From positions 4,526,001 through 4,590,000 of the forward strand of contig OZ252297.1 in assembly GCA_965250275.1 (NCBI GenBank): DNA of 64,000 nt, read 5' to 3'. The stretch comes from G965250275 sp965250275 (lineage in GTDB: Bacteria > Pseudomonadota > Alphaproteobacteria > Rhodobacterales > Rhodobacteraceae). The notes beneath the pieces were generated by a model that saw only the letters and a list, made by a program, of their open reading frames with translations, was not told the DNA's origin and did no database searches. The position numbers and the translations under genes are program-made. Below are positions 18,032 through 27,143 of the stretch, piece after piece; positions within the stretch are counted from its first letter, which is position 1; the number at the start of each line of letters is the position of its first letter.

Positions 18032-19453
18032 TCAGGACGGGCGCGATCCTTCATCCCGGTACCAGCCGCCAGAGGCGCTTTCGAAGGCCATCGCAGCCTG
18101 AAACGCGATCTCATCTCGATAAGCTGGCGCCACAATCTGCATTCCGGTCGGGACGCCGTTTGAGGCGTGGCCCGTGGGAACCGAGATCACCGGGCAACGG
18201 CTGAGCATGTTGAACGGTGTGGTAAGGGCCCACCCCAGTTCCGGGCGCACCACCTTTCCCTCGATCGTGACATCCTGCGTCGCCGGGTCGAACTCTGCTG
18301 GAACGGCTGGGATGCCTGTGGTTGGGCAGATCAGGACATTGTATTGTTCCATCAGGGGGCCAAATTTCATGTAGGTCTCGCCCGCAACCTCCAGCGACCC
18401 TACAAACTCTGCGGCAGAGGAGTCGACTGCGTCTTCTGCCAGTTTGCGGCAATAGGTGGTCATGTCGTCTGCGTGGTCCTCCAGCAAAACCGACAGTGAC
18501 CCCCCGAACAGATGTGTCAGGTAGGTCAGGCAGGCGGCTTGCACTTCGTCTCCCCAACCCAAATCGACTTCTTCGACAGTGGCGCCGAGTTCCCTGAAGA
18601 TATCAGCAGCCGCCAGCGTGTTCTTGCGCACCTCGGGATCGACCGAGAAACTTCCCAAGTCCATCGATAATGCAATCCGCCAGCCCCTCAGGTCCGGATA
18701 CTCGGTGGGCAGCGTCAGCTTCGGATAGAGCGAAGCGATGTCATGCGGGTGCGGTCCACACATAACATTCTGAAGCAGGATGGTGTCTGCGACACTCCGC
18801 GCCAGCGGTCCCGTGTGGCAATAGAAATCCAGATTGAAGGGTATGTCATCGGGATTGCGACCGTAGGGCGGTTTGTACCCCACCACACCGCAACACGACG
18901 CCGGGATCCGGATGGACCCGCCAATGTCGGACCCGGTTGCCATAGATGCCGTGCCGGAGGCCAGTGACGCGCCCGCACCACCGGAAGAGCCTCCTGGTGT
19001 AAACTCTGGATTCCACGGGTTGCGCGTCACCCCCCACAGCCGCGTCCACGTGACCCCCGCGCAGGAGTACTCGGGCGTGGTGGTGCGCGCGTGGACAATC
19101 GCACCTTCGGCCAGAATGCGTTCGTTGTTGGGTGACGTGAACTCGGCGACATTGTCCTTTGTGATCAGCGATCCATAAGACGTCGGCTGGCCTTTGATGT
19201 AGCTTTCATCCTTGATTGCGACCGCAAGCCCATCGAGACATCCGATGGGTTCGCCTTTGGACCATCGCGCCTCGGAAGCGCGCGCAGCCTCCATTGCCTC
19301 ATCGAAGTAGGTATAGGCAAAGGGATTGATGCTGTCCTTTGTGGCCTCGGCCCTGGCGATCTGGGCGGACAGCAGCTCCACTGGCGACAAAGACTTGTCC
19401 GCAAAGCGCGACATTGCCTCGGTCGCGGTCATGTAAATCAGCTCTTCACTCAT
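18032..19453 (-). CDS. Amidase-signature family amidase (module A)
   Basis: Hydrolase of 473 residues that should cleave a carboxamide to acid and ammonia or amine. The Ser-cisSer-Lys triad is visible: Lys in VAIKDES, cis-Ser in GGSSGGAG, nucleophile Ser in GSDIGGSIRIPAS. Start ATG 19453 is preceded by GGAGGAAGGAA. It overlaps the upstream serine hydrolase by 4 bases and is the last gene of the minus-strand importer operon. Fold and length match 6-aminohexanoate cyclic dimer hydrolase relatives, but the substrate is unknown. A second amidase (38751-40181) shares the same motifs and the stretch GYKPPYGRNPD. Confidence 0.9.
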   Translation of the reverse strand: MSEELIYMTATEAMSRFADKSLSPVELLSAQIARAEATKDSINPFAYTYFDEAMEAARASEARWSKGEPIGCLDGLAVAIKDESYIKGQPTSYGSLITKDNVAEFTSPNNERILAEGAIVHARTTTPEYSCAGVTWTRLWGVTRNPWNPEFTPGGSSGGAGASLASGTASMATGSDIGGSIRIPASCCGVVGYKPPYGRNPDDIPFNLDFYCHTGPLARSVADTILLQNVMCGPHPHDIASLYPKLTLPTEYPDLRGWRIALSMDLGSFSVDPEVRKNTLAAADIFRELGATVEEVDLGWGDEVQAACLTYLTHLFGGSLSVLLEDHADDMTTYCRKLAEDAVDSSAAEFVGSLEVAGETYMKFGPLMEQYNVLICPTTGIPAVPAEFDPATQDVTIEGKVVRPELGWALTTPFNMLSRCPVISVPTGHASNGVPTGMQIVAPAYRDEIAFQAAMAFESASGGWYRDEGSRPS

Positions 19454-20706
19454 TTCCTTCCTCCAAATGCCGCGACCACCGCCTCTACGCCGGCTCGCCA
19501 ATCCAGCAGGTATCCCTCTTCGCTCAGAGTGTCTGGCCAACTCGAAAGCTTCACCGCAACGAGGCCGCGATCGGGATCGACGTAAATGTGCTGCCCGAAT
19601 ATCCCGAGGCTCAGATGCGCCGGATGGTCTGCATCTTCGATCCAGAACTGATTGCGGTAGCGACCATTCGGCAGAAACTCACGACCATACTCATTGAACG
19701 TACCGTGGTCCCCCGATCGAATGTCATCGATCCAGACCTTGGGAATGACTTGTACGCCGTCTCGCCGCCCGTCCTCGAGCATCAGCCGTCCGAACCGGGC
19801 AAAGTCGCGCAAACACGCGTTGAATCCGCCATCCGCCAGAGGAAACCCTGCCGGATCGACGGTAAAAAAACCATCATGTTCGGCGCCCATTGGGGCCCAG
19901 AGCCGTTCTGAGACAAGGTCAGCCAGCCTGCGCCCGCTCGCCCGCTCCATCAAAAATCCAAGGAGGTCAGTTTCGATGGACCGATACTCGAACCGGGCGC
20001 CATGTGCCGCATCGGTTTCGGTCAGCGACATGATCAGATCCCAGGTGGAGCGTGGCACGGTCTCGGGGTCCATGAACGGGTACAGAGGTTTGAGTCCCGC
20101 CGCGACATCCAGCAGAAACACATGAGACTCCGGATCGCCATAGGTTTCGCCGAACACAACCCCGGTTGTCATGTCCAGAACCTGTTGCAAGGTCGCGCCG
20201 CGCCAGGCCGTGTCTGTGAGTTCCGGGATGACATCCGTCACCGGTGCGTCAGGGTCCAGAAGACCGTCAGAAATCAACGTTCCGGCCACGGCCGCGACAA
20301 CGCTCTTTGAGACCGAGAACGCGATATGCGGTTGGCGCGGATTGGCCGCGTTGTGGTAGCTTTCGACAAGGATCTGACCGTCATGCCAGATCAGGGTGCT
20401 GTCGGTGTAGGTGTCGTCCAGCATCTGGCCCCAAGTCGTCGCACGGCCGGAAATTGTTTCAAAGGCGATGGAATCAACACTTTGCCCGGTTCCCGGCAAC
20501 GACCACGTGTCGGCGCCCCGCGGCACGTCAACGGTCGGGACAACTTCTCGCATGTGCCTGAAGGCCCAGCGGTTCCACGGCGGGTTGTCCCAGTCATGGG
20601 GCGGGACCCGCCATTCCGCAGGAACCGGACTGCCCTGCATGATCGGCAGGGCATTTTCGGTGTTTTTGAAACTGCGTGTCATGATGACCGAAAGAGGAAG
20701 GGGCAC
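19450..20706 (-). CDS. Beta-lactamase-fold serine hydrolase (NylB-like)
   Basis: Serine hydrolase of up to 418 residues in the class C beta-lactamase/penicillin-binding fold. The catalytic SxxK is SVSK (in HIAFSVSKSVV). The region DMTTGVVFGETYGDP resembles the segment of 6-aminohexanoate-dimer hydrolases that carries a substrate-binding Tyr; the usual YxN is replaced by YRS. No signal peptide, so probably cytoplasmic. Starts are uncertain: GTG 20706 has AGGAGG 11 bases upstream, while ATG 20682 lacks one. It lies 21 bases after the solute-binding protein gene and overlaps the amidase gene, suggesting it processes an imported amide or ester. Confidence 0.82.
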   Translation of the reverse strand: MPLPLSVIMTRSFKNTENALPIMQGSPVPAEWRVPPHDWDNPPWNRWAFRHMREVVPTVDVPRGADTWSLPGTGQSVDSIAFETISGRATTWGQMLDDTYTDSTLIWHDGQILVESYHNAANPRQPHIAFSVSKSVVAAVAGTLISDGLLDPDAPVTDVIPELTDTAWRGATLQQVLDMTTGVVFGETYGDPESHVFLLDVAAGLKPLYPFMDPETVPRSTWDLIMSLTETDAAHGARFEYRSIETDLLGFLMERASGRRLADLVSERLWAPMGAEHDGFFTVDPAGFPLADGGFNACLRDFARFGRLMLEDGRRDGVQVIPKVWIDDIRSGDHGTFNEYGREFLPNGRYRNQFWIEDADHPAHLSLGIFGQHIYVDPDRGLVAVKLSSWPDTLSEEGYLLDWRAGVEAVVAAFGGRK

Positions 20707-20727
20707 CGATGGATGCCCCTCCTGATC

Positions 20728-21750
20728 TTACTTTTGCAGATCGGTCCAGATCCGCGTGTACAGGGCCTGCGTCTCAGGTGCACAGGTTTCTGTGAACACG
20801 CCCTTGTCCTTCAGTTCTGCAGGAATGACGATCTCAGGCGCCGTGGTCATGTCCTCGGGCATGTAAGCCTCGGAGCCTTTGATCCCGTTGGCGTACCGCG
20901 CGAATTCGGAAATGAGGGCTGCGTTTTCCGGATCCATCACGAAGTTCTGGAACGCCTTTGCCTCTTCCGGATTGTTGGCATCTTTGAGAACCGCAACCGA
21001 GTCCATCCAGACCGGGTAGCCTTCCTTGGGATAGCCGTAAGCGATGTTCTCGTTCTGCAGACGCATCCGGAACGTGGACCCATTCCAGTTCACACCCGCC
21101 CAAAGGTCTTCCTTGGCGAACTTCTCAAGGTTGCCATAGTCCATACCAAGCCAGCTTTTCTTGGCTTCGACCAGCGTGTCGCGAACCTGCTTGAGCAAAT
21201 CGAGGTCAGCGCTGCAGGGTTCGCCGCCATGATACATGATCGCCAGAGACATGACGTCGCCCATTTCGGGGACGACGTTGATCTTGCCTTTCAGGGAGTC
21301 CGGGGGATCGAGGAACATCGCTGACGTGTTGATGTCGCCGTCATAGTACTTCGTGTTGACCACAACACCGGTGGTGCCCCACTGCCATGGCACCGTGTAC
21401 TGGCGACCGGGATCCCAGGCCACATCGACCCAGACCGGATCCACATTCTTGAAGTTCTCCATCTGGTCCGGCCGGCTTTCCATCAGAAGCCCTTCTTCGA
21501 TCCAGATCGGAACATATGTGTGCGAGGGCACCACGATGTCAAAGCCATGCCCGCCCGCTTTGACTTTGGCCAACGCTGTGTCGTTGCTGTCGTAGTCGGT
21601 GAGGGTGACCTTGATGCCGGTTTCTTCTTCGAATTTTTCGATCAGCTTGGGGTTTGTGTAGTTCCCCCAGTTGTAGATGTTCAGCTCCTGCGCGATGGCA
21701 CCGGTGGACATCAATGCCAACACCGATGAAGCAGCAATTAGTCGTTTCAT
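20728..21750 (-). CDS. Polyamine-type ABC substrate-binding protein
   Basis: Periplasmic binding protein of 340 residues in the PotD/PotF group. It has a signal peptide (MKRLIAASSVLALMSTGAIAQ) and then the family opening ELNIYNWGNYTNP. GHGFDIVVPSHTYV and the late AYMPEDM segment are also typical. A good AAGGAGAG precedes the ATG. Family members bind putrescine, spermidine or related amines, but amine-like ligands vary, and here the operon partners are an amidase and a serine hydrolase, so the cargo may be an amide or amino compound. Confidence 0.9.
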   Translation of the reverse strand: MKRLIAASSVLALMSTGAIAQELNIYNWGNYTNPKLIEKFEEETGIKVTLTDYDSNDTALAKVKAGGHGFDIVVPSHTYVPIWIEEGLLMESRPDQMENFKNVDPVWVDVAWDPGRQYTVPWQWGTTGVVVNTKYYDGDINTSAMFLDPPDSLKGKINVVPEMGDVMSLAIMYHGGEPCSADLDLLKQVRDTLVEAKKSWLGMDYGNLEKFAKEDLWAGVNWNGSTFRMRLQNENIAYGYPKEGYPVWMDSVAVLKDANNPEEAKAFQNFVMDPENAALISEFARYANGIKGSEAYMPEDMTTAPEIVIPAELKDKGVFTETCAPETQALYTRIWTDLQK

Positions 21751-21814
21751 ATGAGTCTCTCCTTATTGTCCAAGTTCATTCCTTCCGGCTTCTGCTCGGC
21801 CGGCTGAAGCTCAT

Positions 21815-22666
21815 TCATCGCCGTCCTCTGCTGATCCAGAAAAACAGCGAGACCAGGATCGCGCCTGCGGCAAGAATAACGGTCGAGATCGCATTGACCT
21901 CCGGTGTCACAACGCGGCGCAGTTGCCCCAACATGTAAGTCGGCAGAGTTTCCTGCCCGGCAGACTTGACGAACTCGGTGATGACCACGTCATCGAGCGA
22001 AATGACGAAGGCCAACATCAGACCCGCGACTATCCCCGGCCACATCAGTGGCAAGGTCACCCGCAGGAAGACCTGCATCGGTGCGGCATAGAGATCGCGG
22101 GCAGCCGTCTCCAACGTCATATCCATGGTCTCAAGCCGCGCCCGGATCGGAAGATACGCAAAGGGAATGCAAAACGCTGTGTGGCCCGCAATCAGATAGA
22201 TCATGCTGGTATGCCCTGTCGCCACCTTGACCCATGCGAAAACGATCAACAGAGCCACAGCGGTCACGATCTCGGGCACCATCAGCGGCTGATTGATCAG
22301 GGCATAGATCATCGTGCGGCCCGGGAACCGGCGTTTCGTGCGGGTCGTCGCCAGTGCCGCAAGCGTGGCGGCAACCGTTGCAATCGACGCCGCGATCGCA
22401 GCGAGGTAGAGCGAGCGCAGGGCGGCATCAATCACCTGTTCATTGCTGGCCGCCTGCTGATACCAGCGCAACGAGAAGCCCTCCCAGATCGCAAGCGAAG
22501 TGCCTGCATTAAAGGAGTAAACCACTAGAATGATTATTGGAGCGTAGAGCGCAAAAAGACTGAAAAGCGCAATCACCGCAAAGCCCGGCAGCGTTCTTAC
22601 CGAAAAGCCGCGGGGACTTTTGCGGGTCCGAGCGACGGGTGCGCTTGTGGAGGTCATATCAGACAT
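21815..22666 (-). CDS. ABC permease, PotC/PotI type
   Basis: Inner membrane permease of 283 residues with about six membrane helices and the EAA loop (LETAARDLYAAPMQVFLRVTLPLMWPGI). This is the second permease of the polyamine-type importer. I prefer ATG 22666 because AAGGGAG lies 7 bases upstream; GTG 22672 is too close to that site. It overlaps the end of the first permease gene by 8 bases. Confidence 0.9.
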   Translation of the reverse strand: MSDMTSTSAPVARTRKSPRGFSVRTLPGFAVIALFSLFALYAPIIILVVYSFNAGTSLAIWEGFSLRWYQQAASNEQVIDAALRSLYLAAIAASIATVAATLAALATTRTKRRFPGRTMIYALINQPLMVPEIVTAVALLIVFAWVKVATGHTSMIYLIAGHTAFCIPFAYLPIRARLETMDMTLETAARDLYAAPMQVFLRVTLPLMWPGIVAGLMLAFVISLDDVVITEFVKSAGQETLPTYMLGQLRRVVTPEVNAISTVILAAGAILVSLFFWISRGRR

Positions 22667-23600
22667 CTGCACGCTCCCTTGAGGTGACGCGCACGTACCA
22701 GATCAACGAGACCATCACGGCGGCCATCAGCATCAGGGACAGCGCAGCACCCAACGGCCAATTGCGCCCTGCGCCAAATTGCAACTCGATCAGGTTGCCA
22801 AACATAAGGTTCTTGCCGCCACCAAGAACGCGTGGGGTCACATAAGCGCCAAGAGACGGAATGAAGACGAGAATCGAACCCGCGATGATGCCGGGTTTGA
22901 TAAGCGGCAGGATGATCCGCCAAAACGCGGTCCACCGCGTGGCGTACAGGTCGTAAGCCGCCTCAACCAGTCTGAAATCCAGTTTGTCTACAGCGGCGTA
23001 GACCGGCAGAACCATGAGCGGCAGATAGACATAGGTCATCCCGAACCCGATGGCGAAATCGGTGAACATCATCTGCAGCGGTGCGTCGATGATCCCAATC
23101 TTCAGCAGCAGCAAGTTGATCACGCCTTCGCTGCGGATCAGCTCCTGAATGGCGATCGTGCGCACCAGCAGATTGGTCCAGAATGGGACCGTGATCAAAA
23201 ACAACCAGAACTCACGTTTGCCCGGCGGTTGGGTTGCAATAAACCAAGCCGTTGGCACCCCGAAGATCAGTGTGAGCAGCGTCGTGATCAACGACAGCGA
23301 CAGCGAGCGCCAAAAGATCGACAAGTGGGCGTCTGCCCACATTAGGCTGTCATCGAAGATATCCCGTTGCACGAGAACCGATTTCCAGCCTTCCAGAGAA
23401 AACTCCCATACAACGTTGCCATACGGGCCTGGAGCCAGAAACGAATAGACGACCATCACAAGAAGCGGGCCGGCGGCGAATAGAGCAATGATCGCGACCG
23501 CAGGCGCCGACATAAGCCAACGATTCCGGTTGTCCTGACTGACTGCTTCGCGCTCCAGAGCTCCGGCGTTTGGGCGGTGATGCGTGGTCGCGTCAGTCAT
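22659..23600 (-). CDS. ABC permease, PotB/PotH type
   Basis: Inner membrane permease of 313 residues with six predicted helices; the long first periplasmic loop (about 60-110) is typical of PotB/PotH. The EAA loop is LVEAAYDLYATRWTAFWRIILPLIKPGI. It is 4 bases downstream of the ATPase gene and forms a heterodimeric channel with the 21815-22666 permease. Confidence 0.9.
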   Translation of the reverse strand: MTDATTHHRPNAGALEREAVSQDNRNRWLMSAPAVAIIALFAAGPLLVMVVYSFLAPGPYGNVVWEFSLEGWKSVLVQRDIFDDSLMWADAHLSIFWRSLSLSLITTLLTLIFGVPTAWFIATQPPGKREFWLFLITVPFWTNLLVRTIAIQELIRSEGVINLLLLKIGIIDAPLQMMFTDFAIGFGMTYVYLPLMVLPVYAAVDKLDFRLVEAAYDLYATRWTAFWRIILPLIKPGIIAGSILVFIPSLGAYVTPRVLGGGKNLMFGNLIELQFGAGRNWPLGAALSLMLMAAVMVSLIWYVRVTSRERADV

Positions 23601-23604
23601 TTCC

Positions 23605-24666
23605 TCAGTCCCTCAGCACCGTGACGGCCCCGGGATTGATGGCCAAAGCCACGGACGCACCCTCTTGCAGACCGTCACCCACGCCGGGCTGGTTTGGCAT
23701 TCGGGCTTTGAAGGCTTCACCCGTGGACAGGCGCAAATGGGCGGTAGTGGACTCCCCCGAATAAACAACGCTGTCCACTGTCGCCGCCAGATCGTTCCCT
23801 TCTGCCGCTCCATTTCTGGGCGCTGCATGCTCTGGCCGGATCAGAACGCTGACCATGCCATCACGCACGCCTTCAGGCACCTGCACATCGAAACGACCGC
23901 CCGCTTTCAGCGTCAGCGACTGTCCTTTCAACTCACCGTCCAGGAAGTTCGATTCTCCGATGAAACCGGCCACAAAGCGCTCGGCCGGGCGCTCATAAAT
24001 CTCGCGCGGCGATCCCACCTGCAGAATCTCTCCGTTGCTCATTACGGCAACACGATCAGACATGGTCAGGGCTTCTTCCTGATCGTGCGTCACAAAAATG
24101 AAGGTGATCCCGGTTTCATGCTGCAAACGTTTGAGTTCGATCTGCATCTCTTTGCGCAGCTTCAGGTCGAGCGCGCTGAGCGGCTCATCCAGCAACAGGA
24201 CCTCGGGATGCGGCGCCAGCGCCCGGGCCAGCGCGACTCGCTGTTGCTGTCCACCGGATATCTCTGAAGTGCGCCGCGACTTCAGCTCTTCCATACGAAC
24301 CAGTCGCAGCATTTCGTCCACGGTGGATTTGATTTCGCCCTTTGGCTTGCCCAGCATCTCCAGCCCAAATGCGATGTTGTTCGACACGCTCATATGCGGA
24401 AACAGCGCGTAGTTCTGAAAAACTGTGTTCACCGGGCGCTTGTTGGGGGGCAGGCGCGAAATATCGTTACCCCCCAAGCTGATGGCGCCCATCGTCGGCG
24501 GCTCGAACCCGGCGATGATCCGCAAAAGCGTGGTCTTGCCGCAGCCAGACGGGCCAAGCAGCGTGAAGAACTCATTCTCAGCAATGTTCACTGACACGTT
24601 GTTAAGCGCGGTGAACGCCGCATCACCCGTTCCAAAAACTTTGGTTGCGTTCTGTATCTCAATCAT
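23605..24666 (-). CDS. ABC importer ATPase, PotA/PotG type
   Basis: ATPase of 353 residues that powers the importer. Walker A is GPSGCGKTT, signature ISGGQQQRVALARAL, Walker B LLLDEPLSALD, and the switch His is in FVTHDQEEAL. The C-terminal TOBE/regulatory domain spans about 265-350. It is the first gene of a six-gene minus-strand unit (ATPase, two permeases, binding protein, serine hydrolase, amidase), reading away from the divergent TetR gene whose operators lie in the shared promoter region. Confidence 0.93.
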   Translation of the reverse strand: MIEIQNATKVFGTGDAAFTALNNVSVNIAENEFFTLLGPSGCGKTTLLRIIAGFEPPTMGAISLGGNDISRLPPNKRPVNTVFQNYALFPHMSVSNNIAFGLEMLGKPKGEIKSTVDEMLRLVRMEELKSRRTSEISGGQQQRVALARALAPHPEVLLLDEPLSALDLKLRKEMQIELKRLQHETGITFIFVTHDQEEALTMSDRVAVMSNGEILQVGSPREIYERPAERFVAGFIGESNFLDGELKGQSLTLKAGGRFDVQVPEGVRDGMVSVLIRPEHAAPRNGAAEGNDLAATVDSVVYSGESTTAHLRLSTGEAFKARMPNQPGVGDGLQEGASVALAINPGAVTVLRD

Positions 24667-24709
24667 AGGGGCGGCGGGCCTGCCTTCGTTGTCACGGGGT
24701 TTATTGGTA

Positions 24710-24762
24710 TTGACAGATACTTTTTAGTCAATAAAATTTTTTAGTGTGATAAAACTTTTTAT
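24710..24762. promoter_or_regulatory. Three phased palindromes and promoter between importer and TetR genes
   Basis: Two copies of an AT-rich palindrome, ATAAAATTTTTTAG (24731-24744) and ATAAAACTTTTTAT (24749-24762), and a weaker third, CAGATACTTTTTAG (24714-24727), sit at 17-18 base spacing. They overlap a plus-strand promoter, TTGACA (24710-24715), 16 bases, TAAAAT (24732-24737). The layout suits a TetR-family repressor that controls itself and the divergent importer operon. Confidence 0.55.
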
Positions 24763-24777
24763 GAAAGTGCCTACGTC

Positions 24778-25482
24778 TTGAGCCGCGAGCCAAAGCAGTT
24801 GTCAAAATCTGAATCGCCCCCGTCCGGACTGCGTGGACGCAAAAAAGCGCGCCGTCGCGAGGAGATACTGCGCGGCGCCGGACGAAGGTTCGCCAAAGAC
24901 GGTTTTGATTCAACGACGATGGCCGAAATCGCTCAGGAGGCTGGTGTATCCCCTCCCACTGTCTTCAATTACTTCGGATCGAAAGAGAACATCCTGAGCG
25001 CCCTGATCTTCGAAGGCACGGAACACGAGCGCACAGCACATCTGAAAATGCCGCGCAAGACGAACCGACCGTTCGCGGACGTCCTCGGCGATCTTTTCAG
25101 CGAATTTTCGGTCAACACCTTGCGCATCGCTGGTAAGCGGGTCTGGCGCTATGCCGAAGCGGCCAATATTCGTAGGCCAAACTCAGATTTCGAGAAGAAG
25201 TTCCGCCATTCGGACGCAGAGCTGGCAAGGCTGGTTTTTGCGGTCATGGGGGACTACGACATGGTGCTTCGCAACGGCGAAACCCCTGACCCGGAGTTCT
25301 TGGGCAGCCTGTTTTTCGACCGCTGGACGGCGCTCTATTTCAGTTTCATCAAGGATGACAACATGCCGATGGAAACACATGAGGCAGAGATCAGACGAGA
25401 TGTGGGCAATATGGTTGCCCTGCTGTTTGACGAGACCTTTGCGGAAAGCTCTCCGCTCAAGGCCGAGCGGGCCGCAGTATGA
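24778..25482 (+). CDS. TetR/AcrR-family regulator of module A
   Basis: Repressor of up to 234 residues. The N-terminal helix-turn-helix is clear: GAGRRFAKDGFDSTTMAEIA followed by GVSPPTVFNYFGSKENIL. The C-terminal ligand-binding domain is not assignable. The start is uncertain: TTG 24778 gives the longest protein, another TTG is at 24799, and no strong Shine-Dalgarno is seen. It is divergent from the ABC importer and overlaps the amidohydrolase by 4 bases (ATGA at 25479), so it very probably regulates the whole module in response to the imported compound. Confidence 0.88.
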   Translation: MSREPKQLSKSESPPSGLRGRKKARRREEILRGAGRRFAKDGFDSTTMAEIAQEAGVSPPTVFNYFGSKENILSALIFEGTEHERTAHLKMPRKTNRPFADVLGDLFSEFSVNTLRIAGKRVWRYAEAANIRRPNSDFEKKFRHSDAELARLVFAVMGDYDMVLRNGETPDPEFLGSLFFDRWTALYFSFIKDDNMPMETHEAEIRRDVGNMVALLFDETFAESSPLKAERAAV

Positions 25483-27143
25483 GTGCCGCTGATCTGATCA
25501 TCACCAATGGGCAGGTCCTGACGATGAACCCCACCAATCCGCGGGCGGAGGCTGTCGCGGTGGCCGGCGAAAGAATCCTAGCAGTCGGGTCTCGCAGCGA
25601 AATCGAAGCTCTGAAGGGTCCACAATCAAGGGTGATAGATGCGCAAGGCGGCACAGTGATACCAGGGATGGTCGAAGCACATCTGCATCTCTTCTCGGGT
25701 GCCTTTGGAATGCGGCTGCTGCAACTGGATGGCATCAGCGGATTGGACGCCTTGAGAGATGCGCTGCAGGGGTATGCTGCGGCGAACCCCGACGAGGCGC
25801 TGCTGATTTGCAAGGCCGCGGACTACAACCTGTTTGGTGATGGCGTTCAAACAACGCGGCAGATGCTGGATCAGGCCCTGGCAGACCGACCTATTGTATT
25901 GATTGCCGGTGATCACCACACAGGCTGGGCAAATTCGATCGCACTTGAACGCGCCGGGATAATGCAAGGTCTTGCCGTGCCGCCCGGGAACGAAGTGGTC
26001 ATGGCGCAGGATGGCACAGCATCGGGTGAGCTTCGGGAGCATGCCGCGATGGAGCCCGTTATGGCTCTGCGATCGTCCGGAGGCCGCGAGAACCTTGGAC
26101 TTGCCGGCGTGGAGCCGGGCAGCGATCTCACGCAGGCGCAAAGGGATGCTGATCTGGACGTGGTGCGTGACGGACTGAAGTTTTGCGCCAGCCACGGTTT
26201 CACGTCGCTGCACAATATGGACGGCAATTTCTACCAACTCGATTTGCTGCGCACGCTGGAGAACCGGGATCAACTGATCTGCCGCACAGAAGTCCCATTC
26301 CATTTGACCCCTGCCAAGCCATTGTCATCCCTTGAGGATGCCACCACGATGCATGAGCAATATCGCAGCGAGCGACTGCGATCCGGCCGCGTCAAGATGT
26401 TCATGGACGGCGTGATCGACAGCGGGACTGCTGTGATGGTGGAGGACTACGCTGACCAGCCAGGGTGGCGCGGCGATCCCCTGCATAATGCCGAACGCTT
26501 TGCCGCCGCCTGTGTGGATGCTGATCGCCGTGGGTTGCAAATCTCTGTCCATGCGATTGGGGATGGTGCGGTGCGGCGCGTTCTGGATGGGTATGAGGCT
26601 GCGCGGAATGCCAATGGGCGCCGCGATTCCCGCCATCGGATCGAACATGTCGAGGTCCTGCATCCCGATGATCTGCCACGCTTTGCGGAGCTCGGAGTGG
26701 TCGCCTCCATGCAGCCACCACATCCGCCGGGCGCGATGGATTTTCCGCTGGAGCCATGGGTATCGCGGGTGGGACCCGCGCGGTGGCCTTGGGCCTTTCC
26801 CTTGACCTATCTGCGGGACGCCGGCGTGCCGATTGCGTTTGCTTCGGACTGGCCGGTATCGGACGTGAACCCAATGCGGGGAGTCAAAGCCGCGATTACG
26901 CGGAAACCATGGCAGGAAGGCCACCCGGCCCATGCGTCGACGCTTGCGCAGGCCCTCCATGGTTATACGGCTGGCGGCGCCTATGCCGGTCACGATGAGA
27001 CCCGGCTGGGACAGCTATCAGCAGGTATGCTGGCCGACATCGTCATCATGGATCGCGATCTGGAGTCGACACCGGTTGAAGAACTGGATCAAGCACGCGC
27101 AGCGCTCACGCTCTGCTCAGGTCACACAACCTGGGAAGCCTGA
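25479..27143 (+). CDS. YtcJ-like metal-dependent amidohydrolase (module A)
   Basis: Amidohydrolase of 554 residues (amidohydrolase 3 / YtcJ group). The N-terminal composite beta domain is LIITNGQVLTMN, metal ligands are in VEAHLHLFSG, and further sites are HTGWANSIALERAG, SVHAIGDGAVRRVLDGYE, HRIEHVE and the late Asp in AFASDWPVSDVNP. Family members hydrolyse amide or imide bonds in the cytosol. Translationally coupled to the TetR gene. A clear paralogue lies at 37038-38708. It ends directly against the convergent eda gene with no gap. Confidence 0.9.
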   Translation: MSAADLIITNGQVLTMNPTNPRAEAVAVAGERILAVGSRSEIEALKGPQSRVIDAQGGTVIPGMVEAHLHLFSGAFGMRLLQLDGISGLDALRDALQGYAAANPDEALLICKAADYNLFGDGVQTTRQMLDQALADRPIVLIAGDHHTGWANSIALERAGIMQGLAVPPGNEVVMAQDGTASGELREHAAMEPVMALRSSGGRENLGLAGVEPGSDLTQAQRDADLDVVRDGLKFCASHGFTSLHNMDGNFYQLDLLRTLENRDQLICRTEVPFHLTPAKPLSSLEDATTMHEQYRSERLRSGRVKMFMDGVIDSGTAVMVEDYADQPGWRGDPLHNAERFAAACVDADRRGLQISVHAIGDGAVRRVLDGYEAARNANGRRDSRHRIEHVEVLHPDDLPRFAELGVVASMQPPHPPGAMDFPLEPWVSRVGPARWPWAFPLTYLRDAGVPIAFASDWPVSDVNPMRGVKAAITRKPWQEGHPAHASTLAQALHGYTAGGAYAGHDETRLGQLSAGMLADIVIMDRDLESTPVEELDQARAALTLCSGHTTWEA

